Notes: generated by a model not told the origin, from the sequence alone. 29,954 bases of DNA from an uncultured Prevotella sp. (GCA_900769055.1 CAAGFF010000262.1:1-29954), one strand, 5' to 3'. Positions 22,950 through 29,954 are shown, counted from the first letter of the stretch. Made by a program: numbers and translations.

Positions 22950-23527
22950 GGCTGTCGGTCTTTAGCATCGTCGGCAGAGTTGCCAGTCTCGAATAGGAAG
23001 TCCTCTTCGGTATTGTAGTTGAGAGCTTTTGCGAACTTCTCCGTTGCACCCTTGGGGATGACAATCTTGTGCAGGTTGTCGCTGTCGGAGAAAGTGTGGC
23101 GGCCAATATGAGTTGGGGTGCCAAGGAATGTCACTGTCTTCAGGCTGTCGCATTCGGAGAATGAATAGCCGCGGACGGTGCTTACAGATGCCGGAATGAT
23201 TACGTTGTCCAAGTCGTCGCAATCATAGAAGGCATCCTTCTCTATGGTCTTGAGCGACGAGGGTAGTGATACAGACTTGAGTTTCTTCTTGCTGCGGAAT
23301 GCCATCTCGCCTATGACCTCCACACCCTCGCGCACAGCGAACGAGGCCTTGTTCGACATGCAGTAGATTATCCGTTTGCCATCGTTGGTGTAGACGGCCT
23401 CGCCATCGTAGTCAAAGCTGTCGCTATCGACTTTCTGCAGTACCATGTTCAACACCAGAGATTCAATCTTGCTACCTTTCTTAATCTCTTTCAGCGCATT
23501 GAGAATTGCTTTCTTACTTTTCTTCAT
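22946..23527 (-). CDS. Cytoplasmic BspA-like leucine-rich-repeat protein
   Basis: 193 residues. Residues 60-165 carry about four LRR_5 (BspA-type) repeats with the pattern of IGEMAFRSKKKLKSVSLP, IEKDAFYDCDDLDNVIIP and IGRHTFSDSDNLHKIVIP. BspA repeats are usually on secreted adhesins, but this protein starts with a charged MKKSKKAILNALKEIKKGSK and has no signal peptide, so it should remain inside the cell. Its stop overlaps the ppk start (ATGA), which ties its expression to polyphosphate metabolism. A binding or scaffolding role is possible but unsupported. Confidence 0.75.
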   Translation of the reverse strand: MKKSKKAILNALKEIKKGSKIESLVLNMVLQKVDSDSFDYDGEAVYTNDGKRIIYCMSNKASFAVREGVEVIGEMAFRSKKKLKSVSLPSSLKTIEKDAFYDCDDLDNVIIPASVSTVRGYSFSECDSLKTVTFLGTPTHIGRHTFSDSDNLHKIVIPKGATEKFAKALNYNTEEDFLFETGNSADDAKDRQP

Positions 23528-23559
23528 CTTTCTTTTATTCGGGGTTCTATTTCCTGGTG

Positions 23560-23567
23560 CAAAAGTA
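23560..23567 (-). promoter_or_regulatory. -7 box of the LRR-ppk-ppx operon
   Basis: The minus strand reads TACTTTTG, matching TAnnTTTG, 32 bases before the ATG at 23527. No TTTG -33 box is at the ideal distance. It is the only candidate for the operon promoter in this gap. Confidence 0.45.
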
Positions 23568-23652
23568 TGAAAGCTATATTAATATGCTGTTGCAGAGATG
23601 TTACATTGCTGTTACCGATAGCAATTTGGGTTACTTGTGTTCTCATTACTTG

Positions 23653-23720
23653 ACAACAATAGTTTCCACCAGCTACTCTCACGAGCAGCTGGCGGAAATC
23701 GTTAACTTAACAATTGTTGT
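23653..23720 (-). terminator. Nested imperfect hairpin between the split gene and the LRR operon
   Basis: An inner stem TTTCCACCAGCT (23663-23674) pairs with AGCTGGCGGAAA (23687-23698) with one mismatch. An outer stem ACAACAAT (23653-23660) pairs with ATTGTTGT (23713-23720). It lies downstream of the minus-strand gene ending at 23784 and upstream of the LRR operon promoter. A terminator is the simplest reading; a small structured RNA is possible. Confidence 0.45.
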
Positions 23721-23783
23721 GTACTAAAACCTAATATATGTAATTTAGTAGGTGGATATTAATAGACCCCACCCATAATGATG

Positions 23784-24590
23784 TCATTGGCAGAAATAGT
23801 TGGGCAGAGGGGTCTTGACATCGATGATTGGCTCATGAGTGCCTACGGCATGCTGAATGACGCTTGGCAGTCCAGAGCGGCACCATACCTCAGTTACCGG
23901 GACACCATCGCTGCGCTTGAAGGTCAGCTTGAAACAGTTGTCTCTGACCCATGTTATCTTATTGCTGCTGCCATATTGTACTATTTCGTTGTCGGAGACA
24001 TACGTCACGTCGCGCAGGATGCAATAGAACTTGGAGTCCGGTTTCTGCTCAAGGTCGTAAACGTGCAGGTAGTGATTGTCATCGAATATCTGGTATAGTT
24101 TCTGATGCCCCTCAATCAGCAAGTCCATGCCTTCGATGGTCTTGATGACTCCCAGGCGGTACCAGCATCCGGCAAACTTGTTCTTACCGCCACTCTTGCG
24201 CTCAATCATGCTGATGAGTTTCCTCAGCAGTGGTAAGCTGTCGTTGCAGGTCTCGTAAAGCTCGGTTACGTACCGCCCGACGAGGGTGAGTATGTCGACT
24301 GGTCTTTTTCAGAATGGCTCCACATCATCTTTATTGTTGGATGTCATGGCGATTACACTCCCGGCTGACTCGTCTGATGCAGCAGGCTGCATAAGGCAAA
24401 AGACCATGGTGAATCCTATGATGCAGGCGGCTGCAGTGGCGTATGCAATAGCGTGCATTCGTGCCCTGCCCCTTTGGCCTGGTGCCTTGCCCGCTTTCAT
24501 CAGACGGTCGTACTCTGCAACACCGTCCTCAAGTCCGGTAATGTACTTCTTGTAGCGCTGGTCTGTTGTATGATAGTCTTGTTGCTTCAT
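23784..24590 (-). pseudogene. Membrane protein with lipocalin-like C-terminus, split by an in-frame TGA
   Basis: From the ATG at 24590, 93 codons run to a TGA at 24309-24311 (after DDVEPF). The same frame then continues without a stop for 174 more codons to 23784. The first part has a charged N-terminus and one membrane helix (about 45-67). After the TGA comes KRPVDILTLVGRYVTELYE, then a beta-rich region (FAGCWYRLG, LYQIFDDNHYLHVY, FKLTFKRSDGVPVTEVWCR) like DUF4488/lipocalin-type domains. The TGA probably replaced a TGG (Trp). About 30 residues after EVWCR look unlike the family and may come from a second lesion. The start overlaps the sigma factor stop (ATGA), so it may be its regulator. Alternatively, two separate genes: 24309-24590, and 23784-24209 starting at an internal ATG. 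Confidence 0.6.
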
Positions 24591-25081
24591 GTTTTGTTAT
24601 TGATTATTGCTTTCAGTTTTTTCTTTGCCCTGGAAATGATGGTTTGAACGGATGCCTTCGGTATGCCTGTCTCGGTGGAGATGTCGCCTGAATTCTTGCC
24701 CTCGCTTATGCGGAAGTTGAGCAGGCTGCGTTCCCTTGGGGTGAGCAGGCTGAGCGCATACTCAATGTCTGACTGACACTCCTCAGCGGCTATGCCGGCA
24801 TCGGCGTTGTCTGACATGGGGGCTGCCATTGAGTCTGGGACTTTTCCAACAGGTCGCATGCGCCTTCGGTAGATGTCTATGCACACGTTCTTTGCTATCT
24901 TGATGGATAAGGAGCTGAGGTTGCGTGAATGGTCGAGCAGTCCAAGGTTGAGCCACAGACGGGCAAGACCCTCTTGAGCAACATCCACGGCATCCATGGT
25001 GGAACCAAAGAAATCGCTACCAACTTTCAGCATCTGTTGCCTAAGTTCTGGTATCAGCTGTTCGAGCTCTTGTTGTGTCAT
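24587..25081 (-). CDS. ECF-type RNA polymerase sigma factor
   Basis: 164 residues, the size of a minimal sigma-70 factor. Region 2 (about 10-75) includes DAVDVAQEGLARLWLNL and NLSSLSIKIAKNVCIDIYRRR. Region 4 (about 105-160) includes LLTPRERSLLNFRISEGKNSG followed by the helix-turn-helix GIPKASVQTIISRAKKKL. It directs polymerase to a special promoter set. It overlaps the next gene by four bases, typical of a sigma factor and its membrane partner, but that partner carries an in-frame stop here. It is divergent from the sodium:solute symporter; a shared control region is possible. Confidence 0.88.
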   Translation of the reverse strand: MTQQELEQLIPELRQQMLKVGSDFFGSTMDAVDVAQEGLARLWLNLGLLDHSRNLSSLSIKIAKNVCIDIYRRRMRPVGKVPDSMAAPMSDNADAGIAAEECQSDIEYALSLLTPRERSLLNFRISEGKNSGDISTETGIPKASVQTIISRAKKKLKAIINNKT

Positions 25082-25176
25082 CTACATTATATACGTGGAT
25101 TTTGTAAAACTTAACTTCGAAATGGCACTTTTTTTCTTATTTCCCTGGCTTTTAACATTATTTCTGAAAAAAGTAC

Positions 25177-25184
25177 TACCTTTG
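25177..25184 (+). promoter_or_regulatory. -7 box of the symporter gene
   Basis: TACCTTTG followed by CG is an exact -7 consensus match, 24 bases before the ATG at 25209. It lies within the longer open frame that begins at 24996, so it helps decide the start. The -33 position is weak. Confidence 0.55.
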
Positions 25185-25208
25185 CGTTGGTTTTTTATCA
25201 AAGGTATT

Positions 25209-26636
25209 ATGATGTTACTGACAGTATTTGTATATTTTGCCATGCTCATGCTCGTGAGCAGGCTCACATCCCGTCGTTCGGACAATGACACCTTCTACCG
25301 TGGCAACCGCCATTCGCCATGGTATGTGGTGGCGTTCGGCATGATAGGCGCGTCAATATCGGGTATAACGTTCGTATCGGTGCCCGGTATGGTTGCCAAC
25401 GCCGACATGACATACATGCAGACATGCCTGGGCTTCATACTTGGATATTTTGCGGTGGCATTCATTCTGCTGCCTGTCTACTACAAGTATAACCTCACGA
25501 CAATATACTCTTTCCTGCAAAAACGACTCGGCAACCGCTCATACAGGACGGGAGCAACATTTTTTCTGCTGTCGAAGATGACGGGGGCGGCAGCGAGGTT
25601 CTATGTGGTGTGCTTCATTCTGCACAGGTTTGTCTTTGCCGACATGGGAGTGCCATTTGCGCTTACTGCCGTAGTGATGGTGGCTCTCATCTGGCTCTAT
25701 ACCCGACGCAGCGGAATAAAGACGCTGGTGTGGACAGACTCCTTGCAGACACTCTGCATGTTTGCGGCATTGGGACTTATAATATATAATGTGGTTGAGG
25801 CTATGGGGATGGGGATTGGTGAGGCTGTGAGGGCAATTGTGGCAGACAGCCATTCGAGGATGTTTGTCTTCGATGACTGGATGTCGAGACAGAACTTCTG
25901 GAAACAGTTCCTTAGTGGAATCTTCATAGTGATTGTGATGACGGGACTCGACCAGGACATGATGCAGAAGAACCTTACCTGCAAGTCGCTTGCCGATGCC
26001 AAGAAAGACATGTGTACTTACGGCTTTGCCTTTGTTCCTGCCAACCTTCTCTTCCTTTCGCTCGGCGTCCTGTTGATGATGCTTCTCGGCAAGTATGGCA
26101 TGCAGATGCCCGCCAAGGGCGACGACCTGTTACCTATGTTTGCAGCCACGGGTATGCTTGGCAATGGGGTAGTGGTGCTGTTCACCATAGGCATCGTGGC
26201 GGCATCGTTCTCAAGTGCCGACAGCGCGCTTACCGCCATGACTACAAGTTTCTGTGTGGACATGTGTGGCAAGTCCGATGACGAGCTGTTGAGAAAGAGG
26301 GTACATGTGGGAATGGCGGTGGTGTTCACCCTGTGCGTGCTGCTTTTCGAACTGGTGAATAGCCAGAGCGTGCTTGATGCCATATATACGCTATGCGGTT
26401 ATACCTACGGGCCGTTGCTTGGTCTTTTCGCCTATGCACTGCTCACAAAGCGGGGTGTCAACGACAGAGCTGTTCCTGTCATAGCCGTAGCCTCACCGGT
26501 GATATGCTTTGCGGCAGACTGGTTGACAAGTCACTACACATCCTACCGCTTCGGTTATGAACTGCTGATGCTGAATGGACTGCTCACCTTCATGGGACTC
26601 TGGGCGACCAGCATGAAGGGTGGAAAAACAAAATAA
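25209..26636 (+). CDS. Sodium:solute symporter (SSS family)
   Basis: 475 residues from the ATG at 25209, with about 12-13 membrane helices. SSS features include the FYRGNRHSPWYVVAFGMIGASISG segment after the first helix, VSVPGMV, AARFYVVCFILHRF, and the sodium-site-like AASFSSADSALTA (in the helix-8 position). It imports a small solute with Na+; the substrate is not clear. The open frame extends to 24996, but the extension overlaps the divergent sigma factor gene and includes the promoter, so it is rejected. It ends in a strong bidirectional terminator. Confidence 0.88.
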   Translation: MMLLTVFVYFAMLMLVSRLTSRRSDNDTFYRGNRHSPWYVVAFGMIGASISGITFVSVPGMVANADMTYMQTCLGFILGYFAVAFILLPVYYKYNLTTIYSFLQKRLGNRSYRTGATFFLLSKMTGAAARFYVVCFILHRFVFADMGVPFALTAVVMVALIWLYTRRSGIKTLVWTDSLQTLCMFAALGLIIYNVVEAMGMGIGEAVRAIVADSHSRMFVFDDWMSRQNFWKQFLSGIFIVIVMTGLDQDMMQKNLTCKSLADAKKDMCTYGFAFVPANLLFLSLGVLLMMLLGKYGMQMPAKGDDLLPMFAATGMLGNGVVVLFTIGIVAASFSSADSALTAMTTSFCVDMCGKSDDELLRKRVHVGMAVVFTLCVLLFELVNSQSVLDAIYTLCGYTYGPLLGLFAYALLTKRGVNDRAVPVIAVASPVICFAADWLTSHYTSYRFGYELLMLNGLLTFMGLWATSMKGGKTK

Positions 26637-26667
26637 CCAAAGGACACGTGAGTGGCCATACAGCCTA

Positions 26668-26715
26668 AAAGGGCAAGAGAATATTAATGAACATGTTAAT
26701 AATCTCTTGCCCTTT
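26668..26715. terminator. Bidirectional terminator between symporter and trxB
   Basis: AAAGGGCAAGAGA (26668-26680) pairs exactly with TCTCTTGCCCTTT (26703-26715). The stem continues inward after one A-A mismatch with TATTAA/TTAATA. It serves both convergent genes. Confidence 0.8.
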
Positions 26716-26765
26716 CAGGTAGAATCTGATACGTTGAAATATAAGCCTTAAGGCTAAATTTCCTT

Positions 26766-27704
26766 TTACAGTCCTTTTGCAGCCAGATAACGCTCGGCTT
26801 CAAGAGCAGCCTTGCAGCCTGAGCCTGCTGCAACAATGGCCTGACGATATGTAGGATCAGCACAATCGCCGGCAGCAAACACGCCCTCGATATTTGTACG
26901 TGGAGTGCCGTCAATGGTCTTGATGTAGCCTGTCTCGTCTACCTCTATCCATGGTCTGAACACATCGGTGTTGGGCTTATGCCCTATGGCAAGGAAGAAA
27001 CCGTCGATTGGCAGGTCGTAGCGTTCCTCATCGGCTTCGCCCTTGCGCTTTACTACATGTGCTCCTTCAACGCCATTCTCGCCATACAGGCCGAGGGTGT
27101 TGTGCTCGTAGAGTATCTCTATCTTCTCGTTCTCCTCTACACGTTTCTTCATCACGTCTGAGGCACGCAGATAGGGCTTGCGCACAATCATATATACCTT
27201 CTTGCATAGTCCGGCAAGATAAGAAGCTTCCTCGCAGGCGGTGTCTCCGCCACCCACCACGGCAACGGTCTTCTTGCGATAGAAGAAACCATCGCATGTG
27301 GCACATGCGCTTACACCCTGTCCGTTGTATTTCTTCTCATCGTCGAGTCCAAGATACTTGGCAGAAGCTCCAGTAGCTATGATAACGCTGTCGGCCTCTA
27401 TGGTCTCACCATTGTCTGTGGTAAGTGTGAAGGGGCGCTTGCCGAAGTCTACCTCAGTGATGATTCCGTCGCGCAAGTCGGCTCCGAAACGCTCAGCCTG
27501 CTGCCTGATGTCCATCATCATCTGGTTGCCGTCTACTCCCTCAGGGTAGCCAGGGAAGTTCTCTACCTCTGTAGTCTGTGTGAGCTGTCCGCCTGTTTGA
27601 AGTCCGCAGTATACAACGGGGCTAAGGTTTGCTCTTCCTGCATAGATGGCAGCTGTATAGCCTGCAGGGCCGCTACCTATAATAAGGCATCTTGTCTTTC
27701 CCAT
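26766..27704 (-). CDS. trxB: Thioredoxin reductase
   Basis: 312 residues, standard low-molecular-weight thioredoxin reductase. It passes electrons from NADPH through FAD to thioredoxin. FAD site GSGPAGYTAAIYAGRA (10-25). Redox-active CATC at Cys134-Cys137 in SACATCDGFFYRK. NADPH site VVGGGDTACEEA (about 150-161). C-terminal FAD motif VFAAGDCAD. It lies downstream of glutathione peroxidase on the same strand, 94 bases away across an octamer array; no separate promoter box is visible, so co-transcription is likely. Confidence 0.95.
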   Translation of the reverse strand: MGKTRCLIIGSGPAGYTAAIYAGRANLSPVVYCGLQTGGQLTQTTEVENFPGYPEGVDGNQMMMDIRQQAERFGADLRDGIITEVDFGKRPFTLTTDNGETIEADSVIIATGASAKYLGLDDEKKYNGQGVSACATCDGFFYRKKTVAVVGGGDTACEEASYLAGLCKKVYMIVRKPYLRASDVMKKRVEENEKIEILYEHNTLGLYGENGVEGAHVVKRKGEADEERYDLPIDGFFLAIGHKPNTDVFRPWIEVDETGYIKTIDGTPRTNIEGVFAAGDCADPTYRQAIVAAGSGCKAALEAERYLAAKGL

Positions 27705-27742
27705 TTCTATATTCGTTGTCGTTGTTGTTATTGTTGAAGTTG

Positions 27743-27800
27743 TATCGATTTCTCGATATTTCGATATCTCGATGTTTCGATTTCTCTTTTTCTCTTTCCT
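27743..27800. repeat. Octamer array TCGATTTC/TCGATATC
   Basis: Successive octamers TCGATTTC, TCGATATT, TCGATATC, TCGATGTT, TCGATTTC, TCTTTTTC and TCTTTCCT run in 8-base phase up to the stop codon of the peroxidase gene (27799-27801). A GTTGTT-rich stretch (about 27713-27742) connects it to the trxB start. Confidence 0.85.
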
Positions 27801-28347
27801 ACAGCAGTTCCTCTATCTTTGCGGCGATGTTAGCTATAGGCTCGGTAGGCTCGAAGCGGGCGACTACCTGTCCGCGCTTGTTGGTGAGGAACTTTGTGAA
27901 GTTCCACTTGATTTCCGGGCTATCTTTGTAGTTGGGGTCTGCCTCTGAAAGCATCTTGTCGAGGATGGGGTAGATGGGATGGCTCTCGTCCCAGCCAGCG
28001 AAGCCTTTCTCTTCCTTCAGGAACTTGAACAGGGCATCGGCATCAGGACCGTTTACCTTCACCTTCTTGAAACGTGGGAACTCTGTGCCGTAGGTAAGCT
28101 TGCAGAAGCTGTGGATGGACTCATCGGTGCCAGGAGCCTGGCTGCCAAACTGGTTGCAGGGGAAGTCGAGTATCTCGAAGCCCTGACTATGGTATTTCTC
28201 GTATAGCTTCTCAAGCTCTTCATACTGTGGGGTGAAGCCGCACTTGGTGGCGGTGTTGACAATAAGAAGCACCTCGTTGGAATACTCTTTTAGTGCTATG
28301 TCTTTACCTTTTCTGTCCTTGACAGAGAAATCATATACTGTTCTCAT
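27799..28347 (-). CDS. Glutathione peroxidase-like thiol peroxidase
   Basis: 182 residues with a thioredoxin-fold GPx domain. The catalytic residue is cysteine, not selenocysteine: Cys36 in NTATKCGFT. Partners are Gln66 in FPCNQFGSQ and Trp148-Asn149 in KWNFTKF. Cys82 in SFCKLTYG could serve as the resolving cysteine, as in thioredoxin-dependent GPx enzymes. Such enzymes usually reduce peroxides with thioredoxin, so the trxB gene just downstream is a sensible partner. A TAnnTTTG box at 28388-28395 provides a likely promoter. Confidence 0.9.
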   Translation of the reverse strand: MRTVYDFSVKDRKGKDIALKEYSNEVLLIVNTATKCGFTPQYEELEKLYEKYHSQGFEILDFPCNQFGSQAPGTDESIHSFCKLTYGTEFPRFKKVKVNGPDADALFKFLKEEKGFAGWDESHPIYPILDKMLSEADPNYKDSPEIKWNFTKFLTNKRGQVVARFEPTEPIANIAAKIEELL

Positions 28348-28387
28348 CTTATTTTCTGATGTTTTTAATTCGTACTTTTTACCAATG

Positions 28388-28395
28388 CAAAAATA
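28388..28395 (-). promoter_or_regulatory. -7 box of the glutathione peroxidase gene
   Basis: The minus strand reads TATTTTTG, matching TAnnTTTG, 40 bases before the ATG at 28347. No clear -33 box. Confidence 0.4.
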
Positions 28396-28445
28396 CCACT
28401 TTTAATTGATATTCGAGTAATACATCACGATAATTATGTTTATTT

Positions 28446-28475
28446 TAGGGATTTTTCTTTATATTGTAGGGATTT
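28446..28475. promoter_or_regulatory. Paired direct repeat TAGGGATTT upstream of the lipoprotein promoter
   Basis: TAGGGATTT occurs at 28446-28454 and 28467-28475, 21 bases apart (two helical turns), in the gap between the divergent peroxidase and lipoprotein genes and just upstream of the -33 region at about 28501. It could be a regulator-binding pair. The evidence is the spacing only. Confidence 0.3.
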
Positions 28476-28524
28476 CCCCCAAACTAATATGGAATTTACC
28501 CTTGTGGAAAACAGAATTAATATC

Positions 28525-28532
28525 TATATTTG
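28525..28532 (+). promoter_or_regulatory. -7 box of the small lipoprotein gene
   Basis: TATATTTG followed by CA is an exact -7 match, 36 bases before the ATG at 28569. CTTG at 28501-28504 is a near -33 box at 20-base spacing. It overlaps the longer open frame from 28530, supporting 28569 as the start. Confidence 0.6.
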
Positions 28533-28568
28533 CAGCAGAATTACAATAACAAACAAAAACATACGATT

Positions 28569-29147
28569 ATGAAGAAGATTAAGACAATGCTCGCCATGGC
28601 CATGACGGTTCTGTGCGCAATGACATTCTCAGCTTGCGATGAGGACGATGAGATAGCTTATACCCTTGAAGGTACTTGGGAGGGAAATATGTATGTAAGC
28701 ATGATGTACGATGGAGTGGTGTATGATGCCACATACACCGAGCTGTGCTTCTCGCGCGACCCATACAGGTATTCTTCTGGTACCGGCTACTGGATAGACT
28801 ACTATAACTACGGACCTTGGGGGAGAAATTATGTTGCCAACCACATACAGTGGAATGTCAGTGGAGGCGTAATCAATGTCTATCTCGTAGAGGAAGGCTC
28901 GTATGTTCAGATACACGATTATAGGCTGAGCGACAACTATTTCGTTGGGAACATCTATTATGGGGACCAGAGGGTGAGCTTCAAGATGAGACATACCTCA
29001 TCGCCCAACTGGAACGACTTCTATTGGGGATGGGACTATTATTACTCGAAGAAGGGCAATGTAGGTTCGAGGGCTAATGATGGTACTAAGAACAGCGGAC
29101 AGGACAAGCCCGTAAGAATGTTCGGAAGAACAATAGGAGCACAATAG
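28569..29147 (+). CDS. Small beta-rich lipoprotein, function unknown
   Basis: 192 residues. The signal peptide starts MKKIKTML and ends in the lipobox FSAC, with Cys23 followed by an acidic DEDDE, a pattern linked to surface export of lipoproteins in Bacteroidetes. The mature part is rich in Tyr and Trp and in beta strands (TLEGTWEGNMYVSMMYDGVV, HIQWNVSGGVINVYLVEEG, YYGDQRVSFKMRH), like small lipocalin-type domains. The last 25 residues are basic and look disordered. I do not recognise a named family. It has its own promoter and ends in a hairpin shared with the convergent nuclease gene. Confidence 0.7.
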   Translation: MKKIKTMLAMAMTVLCAMTFSACDEDDEIAYTLEGTWEGNMYVSMMYDGVVYDATYTELCFSRDPYRYSSGTGYWIDYYNYGPWGRNYVANHIQWNVSGGVINVYLVEEGSYVQIHDYRLSDNYFVGNIYYGDQRVSFKMRHTSSPNWNDFYWGWDYYYSKKGNVGSRANDGTKNSGQDKPVRMFGRTIGAQ

Positions 29148-29170
29148 AATTATAAAGGCATAAAAGGAAG

Positions 29171-29207
29171 AAACTCTGGGGTACACTTAGTTGTAGCCCC
29201 AGAGTTT
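29171..29207. terminator. Hairpin terminator overlapping the 3' end of the nuclease gene
   Basis: AAACTCTGGGG (29171-29181) pairs exactly with CCCCAGAGTTT (29197-29207) across a 15-base loop. The loop holds the nuclease stop codon (29187-29189) and the right arm lies in its last codons. It probably terminates the lipoprotein transcript and may serve both strands. Confidence 0.65.
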
Positions 29208-29954
29208 CATGTTTACAGTTGATTCTACTTGGTTTTCTATGTTGTCAGGAAGGTTGCAGAAGAAGTCAATGCCGGTCTTCTTCTCAAGCTCGTCAATGGT
29301 GATGACGTATTTAGCCAGAGCTGTGCCGTTGTCTGTACTCTCCTTATGCTCAATCCAGAATGCCATGGCATCATACTTCATAGTACCGCTCGACTGCTTC
29401 TTTGAGATAAGTATCGCCATATAATAGTATTTAGGTACAATGAGACCATTGGACAGTGTTGCCATAATCTGGCTCTTGTTGTCGATGGTGCCGCCCTTGC
29501 ATACATACATGGTATCGCAGAACGTATAGTTGTTCTGCTTAGCCCAATTGCGGACTTTTGCCTCCATGTTTGCCCATACCTTTGCGTTGAAGCCGTTTTT
29601 CTGGGGCTGCATATTGGTGAGGTAGAAAGTCTGGTAGTTTGACTCCTCGCTGTTTAGCCTGTCGGCGGAAGGGCATATATGACCATGATCATAGCCGGAG
29701 CCACGGAATGGGTCGGCAGTCCAGCGGTACTGTACAGGCAGCAGAGGGTCCTGAGGATATTGGTTGGTAGAAGAATAATATCTGTCTGTATTCTGCTCCA
29801 AATTGCTCTTGTACATCTGGTAGCACGACCATCGCTGCGACTTCTTCTCGATGTCCCATTCCACGGAGTAGTTCACCTCTCCGTTAGCAGTCTTGTGTAC
29901 GAGGATGAGGTTTTCCGAGGGGTCGCTGATGCGTGGGAACTCGTACCTGCCATA
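29187..29954 (-). CDS. DNA/RNA non-specific endonuclease (NucA type), N-terminus off the right edge
   Basis: At least 256 residues, open through the right edge of the window. The frame continues upstream of 29876 with YGRYEFPRISDPSENLILVH, so the GTG at 29876 is an internal codon, not the start. The active-site motif DHGHICPSADR corresponds to the DRGH motif of the Serratia/NucA nuclease family, with the general-base His. The later NMQPQKNGFNAKVWANME segment supplies the metal-binding Asn. Family members cut DNA and RNA without sequence preference and are usually exported. The signal peptide would lie outside the window. Confidence 0.9.
   Translation of the reverse strand, partial: YGRYEFPRISDPSENLILVHKTANGEVNYSVEWDIEKKSQRWSCYQMYKSNLEQNTDRYYSSTNQYPQDPLLPVQYRWTADPFRGSGYDHGHICPSADRLNSEESNYQTFYLTNMQPQKNGFNAKVWANMEAKVRNWAKQNNYTFCDTMYVCKGGTIDNKSQIMATLSNGLIVPKYYYMAILISKKQSSGTMKYDAMAFWIEHKESTDNGTALAKYVITIDELEKKTGIDFFCNLPDNIENQVESTVNMKLWGYN

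Noticed and set aside
24309..24311. Selenocysteine or programmed read-through at the TGA
   Set aside because: No selenocysteine-insertion-like hairpin is evident just downstream and the peroxidase in the same window uses Cys; a nonsense change is simpler.
13985..27800. Arrays acting as stop codons in all three frames
   Set aside because: An 8-bp unit containing TAA, TAG or TGA would do this, and several units do contain one, but the sense strand of the 27743-27800 array has none and the 9-bp array would stop only one frame.

Overview
The window looks like chromosome of a Bacteroidales bacterium, most probably Prevotella or a close relative. The evidence is indirect. About ten start sites carry the Bacteroidetes -7 promoter motif TAnnTTTG, some with a TTTG-like -33 box. 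The protein families also fit: OprO/P-type porin, DUF4369 lipoprotein, BspA-like leucine-rich repeats, GYF_2 protein, and a secreted glycosidase with a Prevotella-style C-terminal tail. I see no tRNA, rRNA, CRISPR array, transposase, integrase or phage gene. Most of the window is ordinary housekeeping DNA.

Layout. 1-2622: a truncated minus-strand gene, then a porin, a PaaI-type thioesterase and a GYF-domain membrane protein on the plus strand. 2715-6564 (minus): a secreted GH30 glycosidase with a ricin-type lectin domain, a small exported protein with a carboxypeptidase-regulatory-like domain, and mnmA. 6565-7309: a 745-base gene-free gap filled with two unrelated repeat structures. 7310-13124 (plus): an FtsB/DivIC-like division protein, a four-helix membrane protein, a DUF4369 lipoprotein, dihydroorotase, a free-standing methionine synthase reactivation domain, a membrane metallophosphoesterase and an acyltransferase, closely packed. 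13220-17612 (plus): a dolichyl-phosphate-mannose-synthase-like glycosyltransferase and mfd. 17642-23527 (minus): a tightly overlapping LRR protein-ppk-ppx operon, followed by a 721-residue protein joining a cation diffusion facilitator to an S13 D-Ala-D-Ala carboxypeptidase. 23784-25081 (minus): an ECF sigma factor and a downstream membrane protein interrupted by an in-frame TGA. 25209-26636 (plus): a sodium:solute symporter. 26766-28347 (minus): glutathione peroxidase and thioredoxin reductase, probably one peroxide-defence unit. 28569-29147 (plus): a small lipoprotein. 29187 to the edge (minus): a DNA/RNA non-specific endonuclease.

The three signals most worth following are these. (1) The CDF-carboxypeptidase fusion has a complete lipoprotein signal peptide buried at its junction, and a codon ACG where the second gene's ATG would be expected. 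(2) Short-period (8 or 9 bp) tandem arrays occur at four loci. Each has its own sequence, and each sits in a same-strand gap just after the upstream gene's stop codon. (3) The 6.7-7.2 kb gap holds eight palindromic units at a strict 22-bp period, followed by a long CTACCAC/GTGGTAG inverted repeat.
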